Shown in pieces: positions 44,190 through 53,400 of a DNA stretch of 56,847 bases (the stretch's first letter is position 1; every line of letters starts with the position of its first letter). Below the pieces are notes generated by a model. It was not told the DNA's origin and did no database searches. It saw only the letters and a list, made by a program, of their open reading frames with translations. The DNA comes from Syntrophobacteraceae bacterium (lineage in GTDB: Bacteria; Desulfobacterota; Syntrophobacteria; Syntrophobacterales; Syntrophobacteraceae). The position numbers were made by a program, and so were the translations under genes. Location: positions 1 to 56,847 of the forward strand of contig JALOPI010000020.1 in assembly GCA_025453975.1 (NCBI GenBank), read 5' to 3'.

Positions 44190-47107
44190 GCCGTCTGCGC
44201 CACTTGAAGACTTTGAGGATCGATCCCCGCGAGCCCAGGACCCTGAGCTACCGGGGCCGGGAGATCGCGGGACTGGAGGGGGACACGCTGGCCACGGCGC
44301 TCTACGCCGGCGGAGTGAGGATCTTTTCGCGGAGCCTCAAGTACCACCGCCCCAGGGGCCTTTACAGCCTGGACGGGGAGAGCGGCAACACCCTGGTGGC
44401 CGTGGACGGCGTGCCCAACGTTTCGGCGGAGCTGACGCCCCTTCGAAGCGGCATGAGGGTGGAGTCCCAGAACGTCATGGGGAGTCCCGAGCTTGATTTC
44501 ATGGGCTTCATGGATCGTCTGAGCTGGGCCATGCCGGCCGGATTCTATTACCGCCTGTTCCACAGGCCCGCGTCCCTCTGGCCCCGGGTCGTTCCGCTCC
44601 TGCGCCGGACGGCGGGACTGGGGAGGCTGGAGCCGGATTTCGTCATGCCGGGCCGCTTTGATGAAGTCTACCTCAAGACGGACGTGTGCGTCATCGGGGG
44701 CGGGCCGGCGGGGATGTCCGCGGCGCTGGCGGCGGCGGACGGGGGGCTTCGCGTCGTTCTCCTGGAATCCCGTCCATGGCTGGGGGGGTTCCTGGAGTAT
44801 CGGGAGCGTCCGTACGGGGAAGGCGTCATCCCGAGGGAGCGTGCCGTCGACCTCGCGGTCCGTGTGGAGTCGCATCCCCACGTCCGGGTGCTGAAGCATG
44901 CCCCCGCCGTGGGCGTCTACCCCACCCTGCAGGTCACGGCTTTTCAGCGGGGCGGCGATTCGGCCCCGTTCGACGAGCGCTACGTGGAGATCCAGGCCAG
45001 GTCCATCGTCGTGGCCACGGGCTGTATCGAGCGGCCGCTGGTCTTCGAGAACAACGAGCGGCCCGGCGTCATGCAGCCTTCCTGCGCCCATCGGCTGGCG
45101 AGGACCTGGGGGATCCTGCCGGGCTGCCGGGCTGTATTCAGCGTGGGGAGCGATCTCGGGATCGAAGCAGCCCTGGACCTGGCGGACCTGGGGATGGAGG
45201 TCGCCTGCGTGGCGGACGTCCGGGAAGATGGACAGGATGCCGGGCTCGTTGCCGACCTGGCGGCACGATCCATTGCCTTCATGCGGGGCTGGGTGGCGGT
45301 GCAGGCCCACGGTTCCCGCGGGGTGAAGGCGGTGACCCTCAGCTCCGTCAACGGGGCTCGGCGCAAAAAAGTGGAGTGCGACCTGCTGGCGGCGTCCGCC
45401 GGCTTCACTCCGGCCACGGGACCCCTCGGTCTGGCCGGAGCCCGGCTGACCCACGATCCATGGACGGGATTTTTTCTGCCCGTCCAGCTGCCCCCGGGCC
45501 TGCACGCGGCGGGGAGGCTCCTGGGTCTCCAGGATCCGCGGTCCATCGAGCTTTCAGGAGGAGAGGCGGGGCTGTGCGCCGTGAGCCACTGCGGCGTCGA
45601 CGCCACCGAAGCCCTGCGCTCCCTGGCGGAGAAGAAATCCTCGCTGCCCGGGCCTGCACGCGGCTCCAAGCTCGTTTCGGGACCCGTCAAGGGATCCAAA
45701 AGCTTCATCTGCTTCGACGAGGATACCACCGTCAAGAACGTGAGCCAGTCCATGGCGTCGGGCTTCGATGTCCCCGAGCTCATCAAGCGCTTTTCGGCGG
45801 CGGGGACGGGGCCGAGCCAGGGGGGCGTGCCGGGTCACAACCTGGCCCTGTACGTGGCCCAGTCCCATGAATCTCCAGACCCGGAGCCCCGGCCCACAAC
45901 GGTGCGCCCGCCTCTGCGTCCGATCCATCTGGCCACCTACGCGGGCTCGGCGCATGTCATGTCCAGGCGCACTCCCGTCCATGGGCTGCAGGTCGCGGCG
46001 GGCGGCCGCATGGAGAAGGTGGGGGTCTGGAGTCGGGCGCGACGGTTCGGGGACGACGCCACCGCCCATGACGAGATCCTCAACGTGCGCCATAACGTGG
46101 GAATCCTGGATGGGTCGACGCTGGGCAAGTTCCGCATCCATGGTGCCGATGCCCTCAAGGCGCTCCAGCGGGTCTATGTCGGGGACATGTCCAATACCCG
46201 CCAGGGGCGGATCAAGTACTCGGCCATGTGCAATGAGGACGGCTGTCTCCTGGACGACGGCGTCGTCGTGAAGCGGGGGGACGGCGACTATTACTTCACC
46301 ACCTCAACGGCCCGGGCCGGGCTCACCGTCGAGTGGATCCGTTATCACACGCGGTTCGAGTCCTGGGACTATCACCTGGTCAACCTCACCGATGCCTTTG
46401 GGGTCATCAACGTGTCGGGGCCCAATGCCCGGAAGGTTCTCCAGAAGGTGACGGATTTCGACCTGTCCAGCGAGTCGTTCCCGTTTGCCGCCTACAGGGA
46501 GCTTGAAATCGGGGGCTCCATCCCCGTGCGTGCCATGCGGCTGGGCTTCGTGGGAGAGCTTTCCTACGAGCTCCACGTGCCCTCGTCTCTCATGCAGGCG
46601 GCCTGGGGGCTGGTGGCGGAAGCGGGAAGCGAGCTCGGCATGAAGCCTTTCGGCCTCGAGGCCCAGAACCTCCTGCGCATGGAGAAGGGACACGTCATCA
46701 TCGGTTCGGAGTCGGAGCAGCGCACCACCCTGCATGACCTTGGTCTGGGCTTCCTCTGGCACCGGGACAAGCCCGGCGCCCGCACCGTGGGAGCGGCGGC
46801 CCTCATCCACACCGAGCACCAGGAGGAGCGCCTCAAGCTGGTGGGCTTCAAGATGCAGTCCCCCGCCGATCGGCCCCCCCGGGATGGCTCCGTCATCGTG
46901 GACGGCAGGATCCGGGGCTATGTGTGCACCGCCCGGTTCAGCCCGGCACTGGGCGAGGTGGTGGGCATGGCCCTGGTGGACGAGCCCCTGTCGGCCGTCG
47001 GTGCCGAGTGGTCCATCTACGAGGATGAATGCAACGGAAAGCTTCTCGGCGCCGTGGTCGCCACCATGCCCTTTTACGATCCCGAGGGCTTGAGGATGAG
47101 GATGTGA
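44186..47107 (+). CDS. mgdC: Sarcosine oxidase alpha-like subunit / N-methylglutamate dehydrogenase subunit C
   Basis: The 973-residue SoxA-type subunit has an N-terminal 2Fe-2S-like fold without cluster cysteines (YRGREIAGLEGDTLATAL), a NAD-binding Rossmann domain from about residue 165 (VIGGGPAGMSAALAA), and a C-terminal aminomethyltransferase (GCV_T) domain from about 590 that binds tetrahydrofolate (LDGSTLGKFRIHGADAL). In these enzymes the methyl group leaves as methylene-tetrahydrofolate. GTG 44186 overlaps the mgdB stop codon and has GGGAGGGAG upstream. The frame stays open far upstream to 42455, but that part is a shadow of mgdA. Confidence 0.9.
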   Translation: MSRLRHLKTLRIDPREPRTLSYRGREIAGLEGDTLATALYAGGVRIFSRSLKYHRPRGLYSLDGESGNTLVAVDGVPNVSAELTPLRSGMRVESQNVMGSPELDFMGFMDRLSWAMPAGFYYRLFHRPASLWPRVVPLLRRTAGLGRLEPDFVMPGRFDEVYLKTDVCVIGGGPAGMSAALAAADGGLRVVLLESRPWLGGFLEYRERPYGEGVIPRERAVDLAVRVESHPHVRVLKHAPAVGVYPTLQVTAFQRGGDSAPFDERYVEIQARSIVVATGCIERPLVFENNERPGVMQPSCAHRLARTWGILPGCRAVFSVGSDLGIEAALDLADLGMEVACVADVREDGQDAGLVADLAARSIAFMRGWVAVQAHGSRGVKAVTLSSVNGARRKKVECDLLAASAGFTPATGPLGLAGARLTHDPWTGFFLPVQLPPGLHAAGRLLGLQDPRSIELSGGEAGLCAVSHCGVDATEALRSLAEKKSSLPGPARGSKLVSGPVKGSKSFICFDEDTTVKNVSQSMASGFDVPELIKRFSAAGTGPSQGGVPGHNLALYVAQSHESPDPEPRPTTVRPPLRPIHLATYAGSAHVMSRRTPVHGLQVAAGGRMEKVGVWSRARRFGDDATAHDEILNVRHNVGILDGSTLGKFRIHGADALKALQRVYVGDMSNTRQGRIKYSAMCNEDGCLLDDGVVVKRGDGDYYFTTSTARAGLTVEWIRYHTRFESWDYHLVNLTDAFGVINVSGPNARKVLQKVTDFDLSSESFPFAAYRELEIGGSIPVRAMRLGFVGELSYELHVPSSLMQAAWGLVAEAGSELGMKPFGLEAQNLLRMEKGHVIIGSESEQRTTLHDLGLGFLWHRDKPGARTVGAAALIHTEHQEERLKLVGFKMQSPADRPPRDGSVIVDGRIRGYVCTARFSPALGEVVGMALVDEPLSAVGAEWSIYEDECNGKLLGAVVATMPFYDPEGLRMRM

Positions 47108-47181
47108 ACGGGAATCGGACGGCAGGGATCGGAAACCGACGGTCGAAAACTGAAAGCCCGACATCAAAATTGGAGCAGCCC

Positions 47182-47817
47182 GTGAGTGAATATCGTCGGC
47201 GGTCCCCCGTGCATCTCAAGGGGAGGGCGCTCAGGAGCGTGGAGCGGGACGGCTGGGAAGTCGTCCTGGAATATGAAGGCGAGGCCGGACATGGGCCCTT
47301 CATCATCGATCTGAGCCACCGACGCAAATGGCTGGCTCAAGGGGCCGGCCTGACGACCGTCGCCCCGTGGGGGCTGGGGGTCCCCGAATCCCCGGGGCAG
47401 GTGGTCTGGGTGGAGGGCTTTCTCGTGGGGCGGATGGGGTCATCCCAGGCCCTCGTGTGGCAGCTGGGGGAAGGATTCGGGGGGGGAGGGTCCGAGGTGG
47501 AGCCTTCCCTGACGGAGGTGACCGACGGCTGGCTGCTTCTGGCGGTGGCGGGAAGCCATGCGCTGAGCGTGGCCGACAAGCTCACCACCCTGGATCTGGC
47601 CGAGCCCGGACGCAGAGCCCCTTCCCTTTTTCAGGGACCCTTCGCCCACATCCCGTCGACGTTGGTGGCCCTGAAGGCGGACGGCGGGGATGGAGCCTTT
47701 CTGGTGGCCTGCTCCCGGGGGTATGGGCACGATCTCGCCGAGGCTCTGACCCTTGCGGGGGAGGAGTTTGGGATCCGACCCGCCGGGGAGAGCGCCCTGA
47801 GTCGCTGGCTGCCGTGA
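47182..47817 (+). CDS. mgdD: Sarcosine oxidase gamma-like subunit / N-methylglutamate dehydrogenase subunit D
   Basis: This 211-residue protein is related to the SoxG/aminomethyltransferase-like family. It starts near RRRSPVHLKGRALRSVERDG and has DLSHRRKWLAQGAG, typical of gamma subunits, which are poorly conserved. The start is uncertain: GTG 47182 has GGAG 7 bases upstream; GTG 47104 overlaps the alpha stop codon and would add a 26-residue low-complexity stretch. It completes the four-subunit set and is followed by the XRE-cupin regulator gene after 155 bases. Confidence 0.8.
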   Translation: MSEYRRRSPVHLKGRALRSVERDGWEVVLEYEGEAGHGPFIIDLSHRRKWLAQGAGLTTVAPWGLGVPESPGQVVWVEGFLVGRMGSSQALVWQLGEGFGGGGSEVEPSLTEVTDGWLLLAVAGSHALSVADKLTTLDLAEPGRRAPSLFQGPFAHIPSTLVALKADGGDGAFLVACSRGYGHDLAEALTLAGEEFGIRPAGESALSRWLP

Positions 47818-47972
47818 GGGTGGCGCGGCGGATGATCCGAGCAAAAGGAAGACGTTGAGGAAATATGGAGGCGGTTGACTCTCCCCGCGGCCTGCTGCTA
47901 GATACGAGGCAGATCATGAGTCTTGGGAACCTTCGCGAGAGGGAGCCAGCACGAGGACGCAGGGGGGAGAGG

Positions 47973-48617
47973 ATGCCAGAGCCGCGGCGAAGAATGAAGA
48001 TGAGGAACGGCCCCGTGGATGTCGGCTCCGCCGGCGGTCCCGGGAACAAGCTCGAGCTGGCCATCGGTCGTGAGATTCGGGCGTTTCGGAAGAAGATGGA
48101 TCTCACCATCGCCGAGCTGGCCAAGCTGGCGGATCTCTCGGCCGGGATGCTCTCCAAGATCGAGAACGGCAATGCCTCTCCATCCCTGGGTACGCTCCAG
48201 GCTCTCTCCCGGGCCCTGAACATTCCCTTCACGGCCTTCTTCCGGAAATACGAGGAGGATCGGGACGCGAGCTTCGTGCGGGCGGGGCAGGGTCTCGTCA
48301 TCGAGCGGCGGGGCACCCGGGCGGGCCATGAGTATCGGCTCCTGGGGCACAGCGTCGGGAAGAGCATTTCCGTCGAGCCGTATCTCATCACCCTGACGGA
48401 GGAGTCGGAGGTCTTTCCCCTGTTCCAGCACCCGGGCACCGAGTTCATCTACATGCTCGAGGGGGAGATGCTCTACACGCACGGCGACAAATCCTATCGA
48501 CTGTCGCCGGGGGATTCCCTCTTCTTCGATGCCGATGCTCCGCATGGTCCCGAGGACCTGTTCTCGCTTCCCATCCGCTTCCTTTCCATCATCGTATCGC
48601 CGCGCTTCACGGATTAG
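47973..48617 (+). CDS. XRE-family regulator with C-terminal cupin sensor
   Basis: The 214-residue regulator has an HTH_3 domain (about 35-90; LTIAELAKLADLSAGMLSKI) and a C-terminal cupin (about 130-210; HPGTEFIYMLEGEMLYTHGD and LSPGDSLFFDADAPHGP). The cupin holds the His/Glu pattern that may bind metal or a small ligand. It sits inside the methylamine-type cluster between the dehydrogenase and synthase genes, so it is its likely local regulator. GGGGGGAGAGG precedes ATG 47973. The frame stays open to 47865, but the extension is unrelated to the fold. The inducer is unknown. Confidence 0.9.
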   Translation: MPEPRRRMKMRNGPVDVGSAGGPGNKLELAIGREIRAFRKKMDLTIAELAKLADLSAGMLSKIENGNASPSLGTLQALSRALNIPFTAFFRKYEEDRDASFVRAGQGLVIERRGTRAGHEYRLLGHSVGKSISVEPYLITLTEESEVFPLFQHPGTEFIYMLEGEMLYTHGDKSYRLSPGDSLFFDADAPHGPEDLFSLPIRFLSIIVSPRFTD

Positions 48618-48905
48618 CCCGAGCAAACGGTCGGATGACGTCCCGGGCCCGGGGCCCGGACCATGGACATCCTCGGACCGGTAGTGTCGGCCGCGCCCCG
48701 GGCCGGGTCCACCCATCCCTGGGTGGATCGGGTCCCGGTCCCAAAGGTCTCCGCAAGGAGTGGTCGCGTTGTGTTGCTGTCCCAGGGCCGCGCAAGGACG
48801 GCCGGAGCGCAGCCCGGTCCCGTCGGTGGGGCAGCGGAGAGGCTGAGCAACGGGCGCCGGCAATAGACAACCTGAAACCGAAGCTCAAAACCCACGGAGT
48901 CGCTC

Positions 48906-49826
48906 ATGTGCGCCATAGCGGGAATACTCTTCAAGAACGGTAAACGCGGGAAGCTCAAAATGACCACGGGAAAGGCCCTGACGGAGATGCTCGACGCCAC
49001 CCTCCACCGTGGGCCCGACTCGGCGGGCTGGGCCCTCTATCGGGAGCCCCTGGCCGATGCGTGGCGGCTCAGGTTCTTCGTGGGGGCGGGCGAAAAGGGC
49101 GGGGAGGACATCCGGCTGATCCACTCACAGCTCGAAGGGGCGGGAGCCCGTATCGTCCAGGGAGGGACGGAGGGCTGCACTTACGGGCTGCTCGTGCGGT
49201 ATCCGGGGGATCCACTCTCTCTCACCCGTGCCGTGGAGCGGATATGCAAGCCGGTCTCCATGGGGAGGTCCCTGGACATCATCAAGGATGTGGGTCAGCC
49301 CCGCGGGCTGGCGGACCGCTACGGCATCGCGGACTTCGACGGCACCCACGGCATCGCCCACATCCGGCTGGCCACCGAGTCCGGGGTTCATCCGGACACG
49401 TCCCATCCGTTCTGGGCTTCGGGATTCGCCGACGTGGCCACGGTCCACAATGGGCAGATCACCAACTACTGGATCATGCGCCGGCGGCTCGAGCGGCGCG
49501 GCATGACTTTCCAGACCGAGAACGACACCGAGCTCGTGGCTGTCTACCTGGCCTACCGGATGAGCCAGGGGGTGTCCCTGGAAGCGGCCCTGGGGCTCTC
49601 GGTGGAGGACCTGGACGGGACCTTTTCGTACCTGGTGGCCACCCGGGACGCCATTGGATACGCCAAGGATCCGCTGGCCGCCAAGCCCCTGGTGGTCTAC
49701 GAGGACGACGAGCTCATTGCCGTTTCATCCGAAGAGGTGGGGCTGAACCGGCTGTTTCCCGGCCAGTCCCTGGAAACCAGCGAGCCGCCCCCAGGTACCT
49801 TCGGCCTCTGGAAGCGCGCCTGTTGA
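48906..49826 (+). CDS. mgsA: Class II glutamine amidotransferase subunit, MgsA/GlxB type
   Basis: The 306-residue Ntn-type glutaminase begins M-C-AIAGILF, so Cys2 becomes the N-terminal nucleophile after Met removal. HRGPDSAGWALY and later TVHNGQITNYW match the glutamate-synthase glutaminase domain. In the MgsABC/GlxBCD family this subunit supplies the amine, here probably from gamma-glutamylmethylamide. GGAG lies 7 bases before ATG 48906. The fused GXGXG/FMN gene starts 23 bases after its stop codon. Confidence 0.88.
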   Translation: MCAIAGILFKNGKRGKLKMTTGKALTEMLDATLHRGPDSAGWALYREPLADAWRLRFFVGAGEKGGEDIRLIHSQLEGAGARIVQGGTEGCTYGLLVRYPGDPLSLTRAVERICKPVSMGRSLDIIKDVGQPRGLADRYGIADFDGTHGIAHIRLATESGVHPDTSHPFWASGFADVATVHNGQITNYWIMRRRLERRGMTFQTENDTELVAVYLAYRMSQGVSLEAALGLSVEDLDGTFSYLVATRDAIGYAKDPLAAKPLVVYEDDELIAVSSEEVGLNRLFPGQSLETSEPPPGTFGLWKRAC

Positions 49827-49849
49827 ATCATGAGGGGAGTTTGAAGCCC

Positions 49850-52800
49850 ATGGCCATCATCGACCTTTCCAAAATGTCCATCCGCACGGCCAACGAAGTC
49901 ATCAAGGGCTACGGGGCCAATCACCTGGATGTTGAGATCATCAACCCCGACGCCAGACACTACATCGCCGTCGGGCTCGCCAACCCGATCCGCCTGAAGA
50001 TCAGGGGATCCGCCGGCTACTTCTGCGGGGGGCTCAGCGACGGCCCGGCCATCGAGGTGGAGAAGAACGTGAGCTGGGGCGTCGGCGACAACATGCTGGG
50101 AGGCTCCATCGTCGTGGGGGGGAACGCCGGCGCCATCGCCGGGGTGGCCCTGCGGGGCGGTGAAATCGTCATCCGCGGCAACATGGGGTCCCGGGCGGGG
50201 CAGGTCATGAAGAAGGGAGTCCTCTGCTGCGGCGGGAGCTCCAGCTTCATGGCGGGCTACATGATGTACGGGGGGCGCATGATCATCCTGGGGAGCTCCG
50301 GACACAAGGTGGGAGAGGACATGGCGGGAGGCGAGATTTTCGTCGGCGGCCGCATCGACTCCCTCGGCCATGACGCCATGGAGTGCGACTCCGAGCCCGA
50401 AGAGATCGAATCCATCCGCGAGCTCCTGGACCGTTACGGCATTGCGTTCCATGGAGGCTTCCGGAAGATCGTCTGCGCCGGGAAAGGCCTTCGATACGGC
50501 GCCCCCGAGCCCCGTGGCGCGAGCATTTCCTTCCCCGAGTTCTCGGGGCTTGGGGCGGGCATCTGGAATGCGAGGGTTCAGGAGGACATCCGGGTCAAGA
50601 GCGCCATCGGGCGCTACCGCGTCCGAGGCTACGGCGCTGCCCGCCACATTCCTCACTTCGGGGACCTGGCCTTCAAGGCCGACCTTTCCAGGGCCGGCGA
50701 GGATCCCGAGGCTCTTTCCCGGGTCAATCTGCGCACCTTTATCGGGGGCAAGCACGGCGGGAGAGCCCTCGATCTCAGCATGCCCGTGCTCATCGCCCCC
50801 ATGAGCTACGGTGCCGTGAGCGGTCCCATGAAGGCGGCCCTCGCCATGGCGTCTCGCCTTTCGGGCATCTGCGACAATACGGGCGAAGGCGGCATGTACT
50901 CCGTGGAGCGGGCCGAGGCCCGGCAGCTCATCGCCCAGTGCCTGTCGGGGCGACTGGGGTGGAACATCCACGACATGAAGCGCGCCGACGCCATCGAGCT
51001 TTACATCTCCCAGGGGGCCAAGCCCGGCCTCGGCGGGCAGCTCATGGCCTCCAAGCTCACCCCCGAGATCGCCGAGATGCGGGGCATCCCGGCGGGAATG
51101 GACCTGCGATCCCCGTCGCGGCACCCCGACGTCCTGGGCGGGGACGATCTCATCATGAAGATCGAGGAGCTGCGCGAGGCCGTCGGCTGGCGGCTTCCCG
51201 TGGGGCTCAAGCTGGGGGCCGGGCGGACGCGGGACGACATCAAGATCGCCCTCAAGGATTGCCTGGACTTCGTGGAGCTGGACGGACTCCAGGGGGGAAC
51301 CGGTGCCGGCGCCAGCGAGGTGCTGGAGTATGTGGGGATCCCGACCCTGTCCGCCATCATGGAGGCCATGGACGGGCTGGCCGAGCTGGATGCCAGGGGG
51401 CGGCTCCCCGTCGTCCTCATGGGGGGCATCCAGAACGGGGTGGACGCAGCCAAGTCCATCGCCCTGGGGGCCGCGGCGGTGGGGCTCGGGACGGGCATGC
51501 TCGTCGCGGCCGGCTGCATCGGCTGCATGCGGTGCAGCACGGGCCAATGCCCCGTGGGCATCGCCACCCAGGATCCGGAGCTGGTTCGGAAGTTCGACGT
51601 GGAAGCCATGGCTCTGCGGATGCACCGTTATCTCGAGTCCATACGATGGCAGCTCGCCGCCGTCGTCCATGGACTGGGCTACTCGGACGTGGGACAGCTC
51701 CGGCGGGACGACCTGGTGGCCCTGACTCCCGAGGCCGCCGCCATGACCCGCCTCCCCCATGCCCCGGAATACCGGGAGCGCGACTCCCGGTTCATCGCGG
51801 CGTCCCGAGGATTTCGGCGGACGGATTCGGAAACGGGATCGGCCAGCTTCGACCGCGGGGCGCGGGCCGTGATTCAGGCCATGACCCGCGCCGAAGCCGG
51901 GGATGCGAGCCTGCAGCGCGGAATGCTGGAGGCGGTCCTGGCGCCACGGGAGAACCCCTTTCCCGGGGACCGTCCGGCCCGGCTGGACGACCTGGTTTTC
52001 CTTTCGGCCGCCCTCACCCGCCTGGTCATCGATCCATACCGGGAGGCGTGCTCCACGCGCACACGCATCGGCCGCACCGAAGGAATCGGCAGCCTGCCCG
52101 AGGGGGCGCCTTTCCTCGATCTGGAGCAGCCCTTCTTCCTGACGGGCTTCGACGGGGCTCCGGAGAATGTGCGGCAGGCCGTGGCCATGGCCCTGGCCGC
52201 CACGGGATGCGGCTACATCGGGCGCTCCCCCCTGCCCTCGGCCGACAGCGGCTCCGTGCCCGGGCCGGGTGGGGCAGCCTTCCCATGGCTCCAGCTGGTG
52301 CTGCCCGGGGATGTGCCGAGCTCTGACGCCGCTGGATTGATCTACGGCGGGCAGTCCCTTCCCTCCCCTTCGGTCCATCCGAATCCTGGGTTGTCGAGCC
52401 CGGCCATGGGTGGGGAGATCGAAGACAGGAGCTTTTCGACGGATGCTTCCGGATGGCCCGCGCCTCCCACGCGTCTGAAGCCCCATCAGCTCCTGGGCAT
52501 CGTCATCGGCCATGGCGTACTGGACCCGGCCCTGAATCTTGCCCTGGATCACGGGCTGGACGTGATCCTTCTGGACAGCAGCGGGGGGGCATGGAATCCC
52601 TGGGTCGAGCTGGCTGATGAGCCGAGGTGGACCGTCATCCGGGATGCGCTGCGAATCCTCCGCGAGGTGGGACGCGAGGAGGAGATCCCCCTCATCCACT
52701 TCGGTGGGATGCGCTCCGGAACGGATGTGGCCAAGATCCTGGCCCTCAACGGTCAGGCCTGCGCCTTCGGGGTGGCGGCGGGCCTGGCCCTGGGCGGCGT

Positions 52801-53035
52801 CGTCGAGGGCGGGGGGCTGCGCTTCGACCCCGCTGCCTCTCCGGAGGAGCTGAGCCTGGCCCTGGTCAACTGGATTCAGGGGACATCCCAGGAGACGGCC
52901 ATCATCGCCCGGTGCACGGGCAAAACCCGGGTGCACAACCTGGAGCCCGAGGACATGCGGTCCATATCGCTGGCCGCGCGGGAGGCGTTCGACATTCCGC
53001 TGGCGTCGGGCCAGGAGCCCCGAGCTTCGTTTTGA
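49850..53035 (+). CDS. Fused GXGXG and FMN glutamate-synthase-like protein with second, degenerate FMN barrel
   Basis: Domain order in this 1061-residue protein: GXGXG beta-helix (about 1-225; GGSIVVGGNAGAIAGVALRG), FMN/Glu_synthase barrel (about 262-660), then a second barrel-like copy (about 705-1050). The first barrel has PMSYGAVSGPMK, LDGLQGGTGAGASEVLEY, LMGGIQNGVDAAKSIALG and a [3Fe-4S] motif C556-x5-C562-x4-C567 before PVGIATQ. The second has PFFLTGFDGAPENVRQA, VILLDSSGGAWNP and HFGGMRSGTDVAKILALN, but no cluster cysteines. It unites the roles of MgsB and MgsC, which are separate proteins in methylotrophs. ATG 49850 follows GAGGGGAG at about 11 bases. Confidence 0.88.
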   Translation: MAIIDLSKMSIRTANEVIKGYGANHLDVEIINPDARHYIAVGLANPIRLKIRGSAGYFCGGLSDGPAIEVEKNVSWGVGDNMLGGSIVVGGNAGAIAGVALRGGEIVIRGNMGSRAGQVMKKGVLCCGGSSSFMAGYMMYGGRMIILGSSGHKVGEDMAGGEIFVGGRIDSLGHDAMECDSEPEEIESIRELLDRYGIAFHGGFRKIVCAGKGLRYGAPEPRGASISFPEFSGLGAGIWNARVQEDIRVKSAIGRYRVRGYGAARHIPHFGDLAFKADLSRAGEDPEALSRVNLRTFIGGKHGGRALDLSMPVLIAPMSYGAVSGPMKAALAMASRLSGICDNTGEGGMYSVERAEARQLIAQCLSGRLGWNIHDMKRADAIELYISQGAKPGLGGQLMASKLTPEIAEMRGIPAGMDLRSPSRHPDVLGGDDLIMKIEELREAVGWRLPVGLKLGAGRTRDDIKIALKDCLDFVELDGLQGGTGAGASEVLEYVGIPTLSAIMEAMDGLAELDARGRLPVVLMGGIQNGVDAAKSIALGAAAVGLGTGMLVAAGCIGCMRCSTGQCPVGIATQDPELVRKFDVEAMALRMHRYLESIRWQLAAVVHGLGYSDVGQLRRDDLVALTPEAAAMTRLPHAPEYRERDSRFIAASRGFRRTDSETGSASFDRGARAVIQAMTRAEAGDASLQRGMLEAVLAPRENPFPGDRPARLDDLVFLSAALTRLVIDPYREACSTRTRIGRTEGIGSLPEGAPFLDLEQPFFLTGFDGAPENVRQAVAMALAATGCGYIGRSPLPSADSGSVPGPGGAAFPWLQLVLPGDVPSSDAAGLIYGGQSLPSPSVHPNPGLSSPAMGGEIEDRSFSTDASGWPAPPTRLKPHQLLGIVIGHGVLDPALNLALDHGLDVILLDSSGGAWNPWVELADEPRWTVIRDALRILREVGREEEIPLIHFGGMRSGTDVAKILALNGQACAFGVAAGLALGGVVEGGGLRFDPAASPEELSLALVNWIQGTSQETAIIARCTGKTRVHNLEPEDMRSISLAAREAFDIPLASGQEPRASF

Positions 53036-53400
53036 AGGGGGGACAGCGGGAGTGGGTGGAAAGCTTCCGGGCTGAACGGCACAAAATTGTTTTTCAGTAT
53101 TTAATGACAGTAAAAGATAGTTCCAAGGAGTGGACACTCTAAAACAAGAGCCTGAGCCAATCTCCATCTTGTCACGCTCCGATGGCTCCATGCAGGGAAC
53201 AAATATGTGTCGTTGGATGTGTTGCTGTGATGGAGCTGTCATGGAGACATATAATAAAATATAGTAAAGCCGGATGGTTAGTGGATCATCATCTGGAGCG
53301 GGTTTTCTGTGCGGCCCCATCGAGTCTGGCATGAGCGGTGCTTTGTTGGGTGCACTTGATGAAAGAAAAGATCTGAACAATAAACAACGAGGAGAGGGGC
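53036..53400. other. AT-rich control region before the GmaS-like gene, 365 bases
   Basis: This gap is much richer in A/T than the rest of the window. It holds TATAAT at 53250-53255, tandem ATGGAG repeats at 53230-53246 and ATGTGT repeats near 53204-53221. No gene is visible. It may give the synthetase gene its own promoter. Confidence 0.5.
53250..53255 (+). promoter_or_regulatory. -10 element for the GmaS-like gene with upstream direct repeats
   Basis: A perfect TATAAT lies about 145 bases before the start codon. Just upstream, ATGGAG occurs twice with an 11-base period (53230-53246), where a -35 box would be, and no consensus -35 is present. This fits an activator-dependent promoter. Confidence 0.45.

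Noticed and set aside
48618..48905. Possible riboswitch before mgsA
   Set aside because: The region is GC-rich with several weak pairings, but I could not match cobalamin, THF, SAM, glycine or glutamine riboswitch cores.
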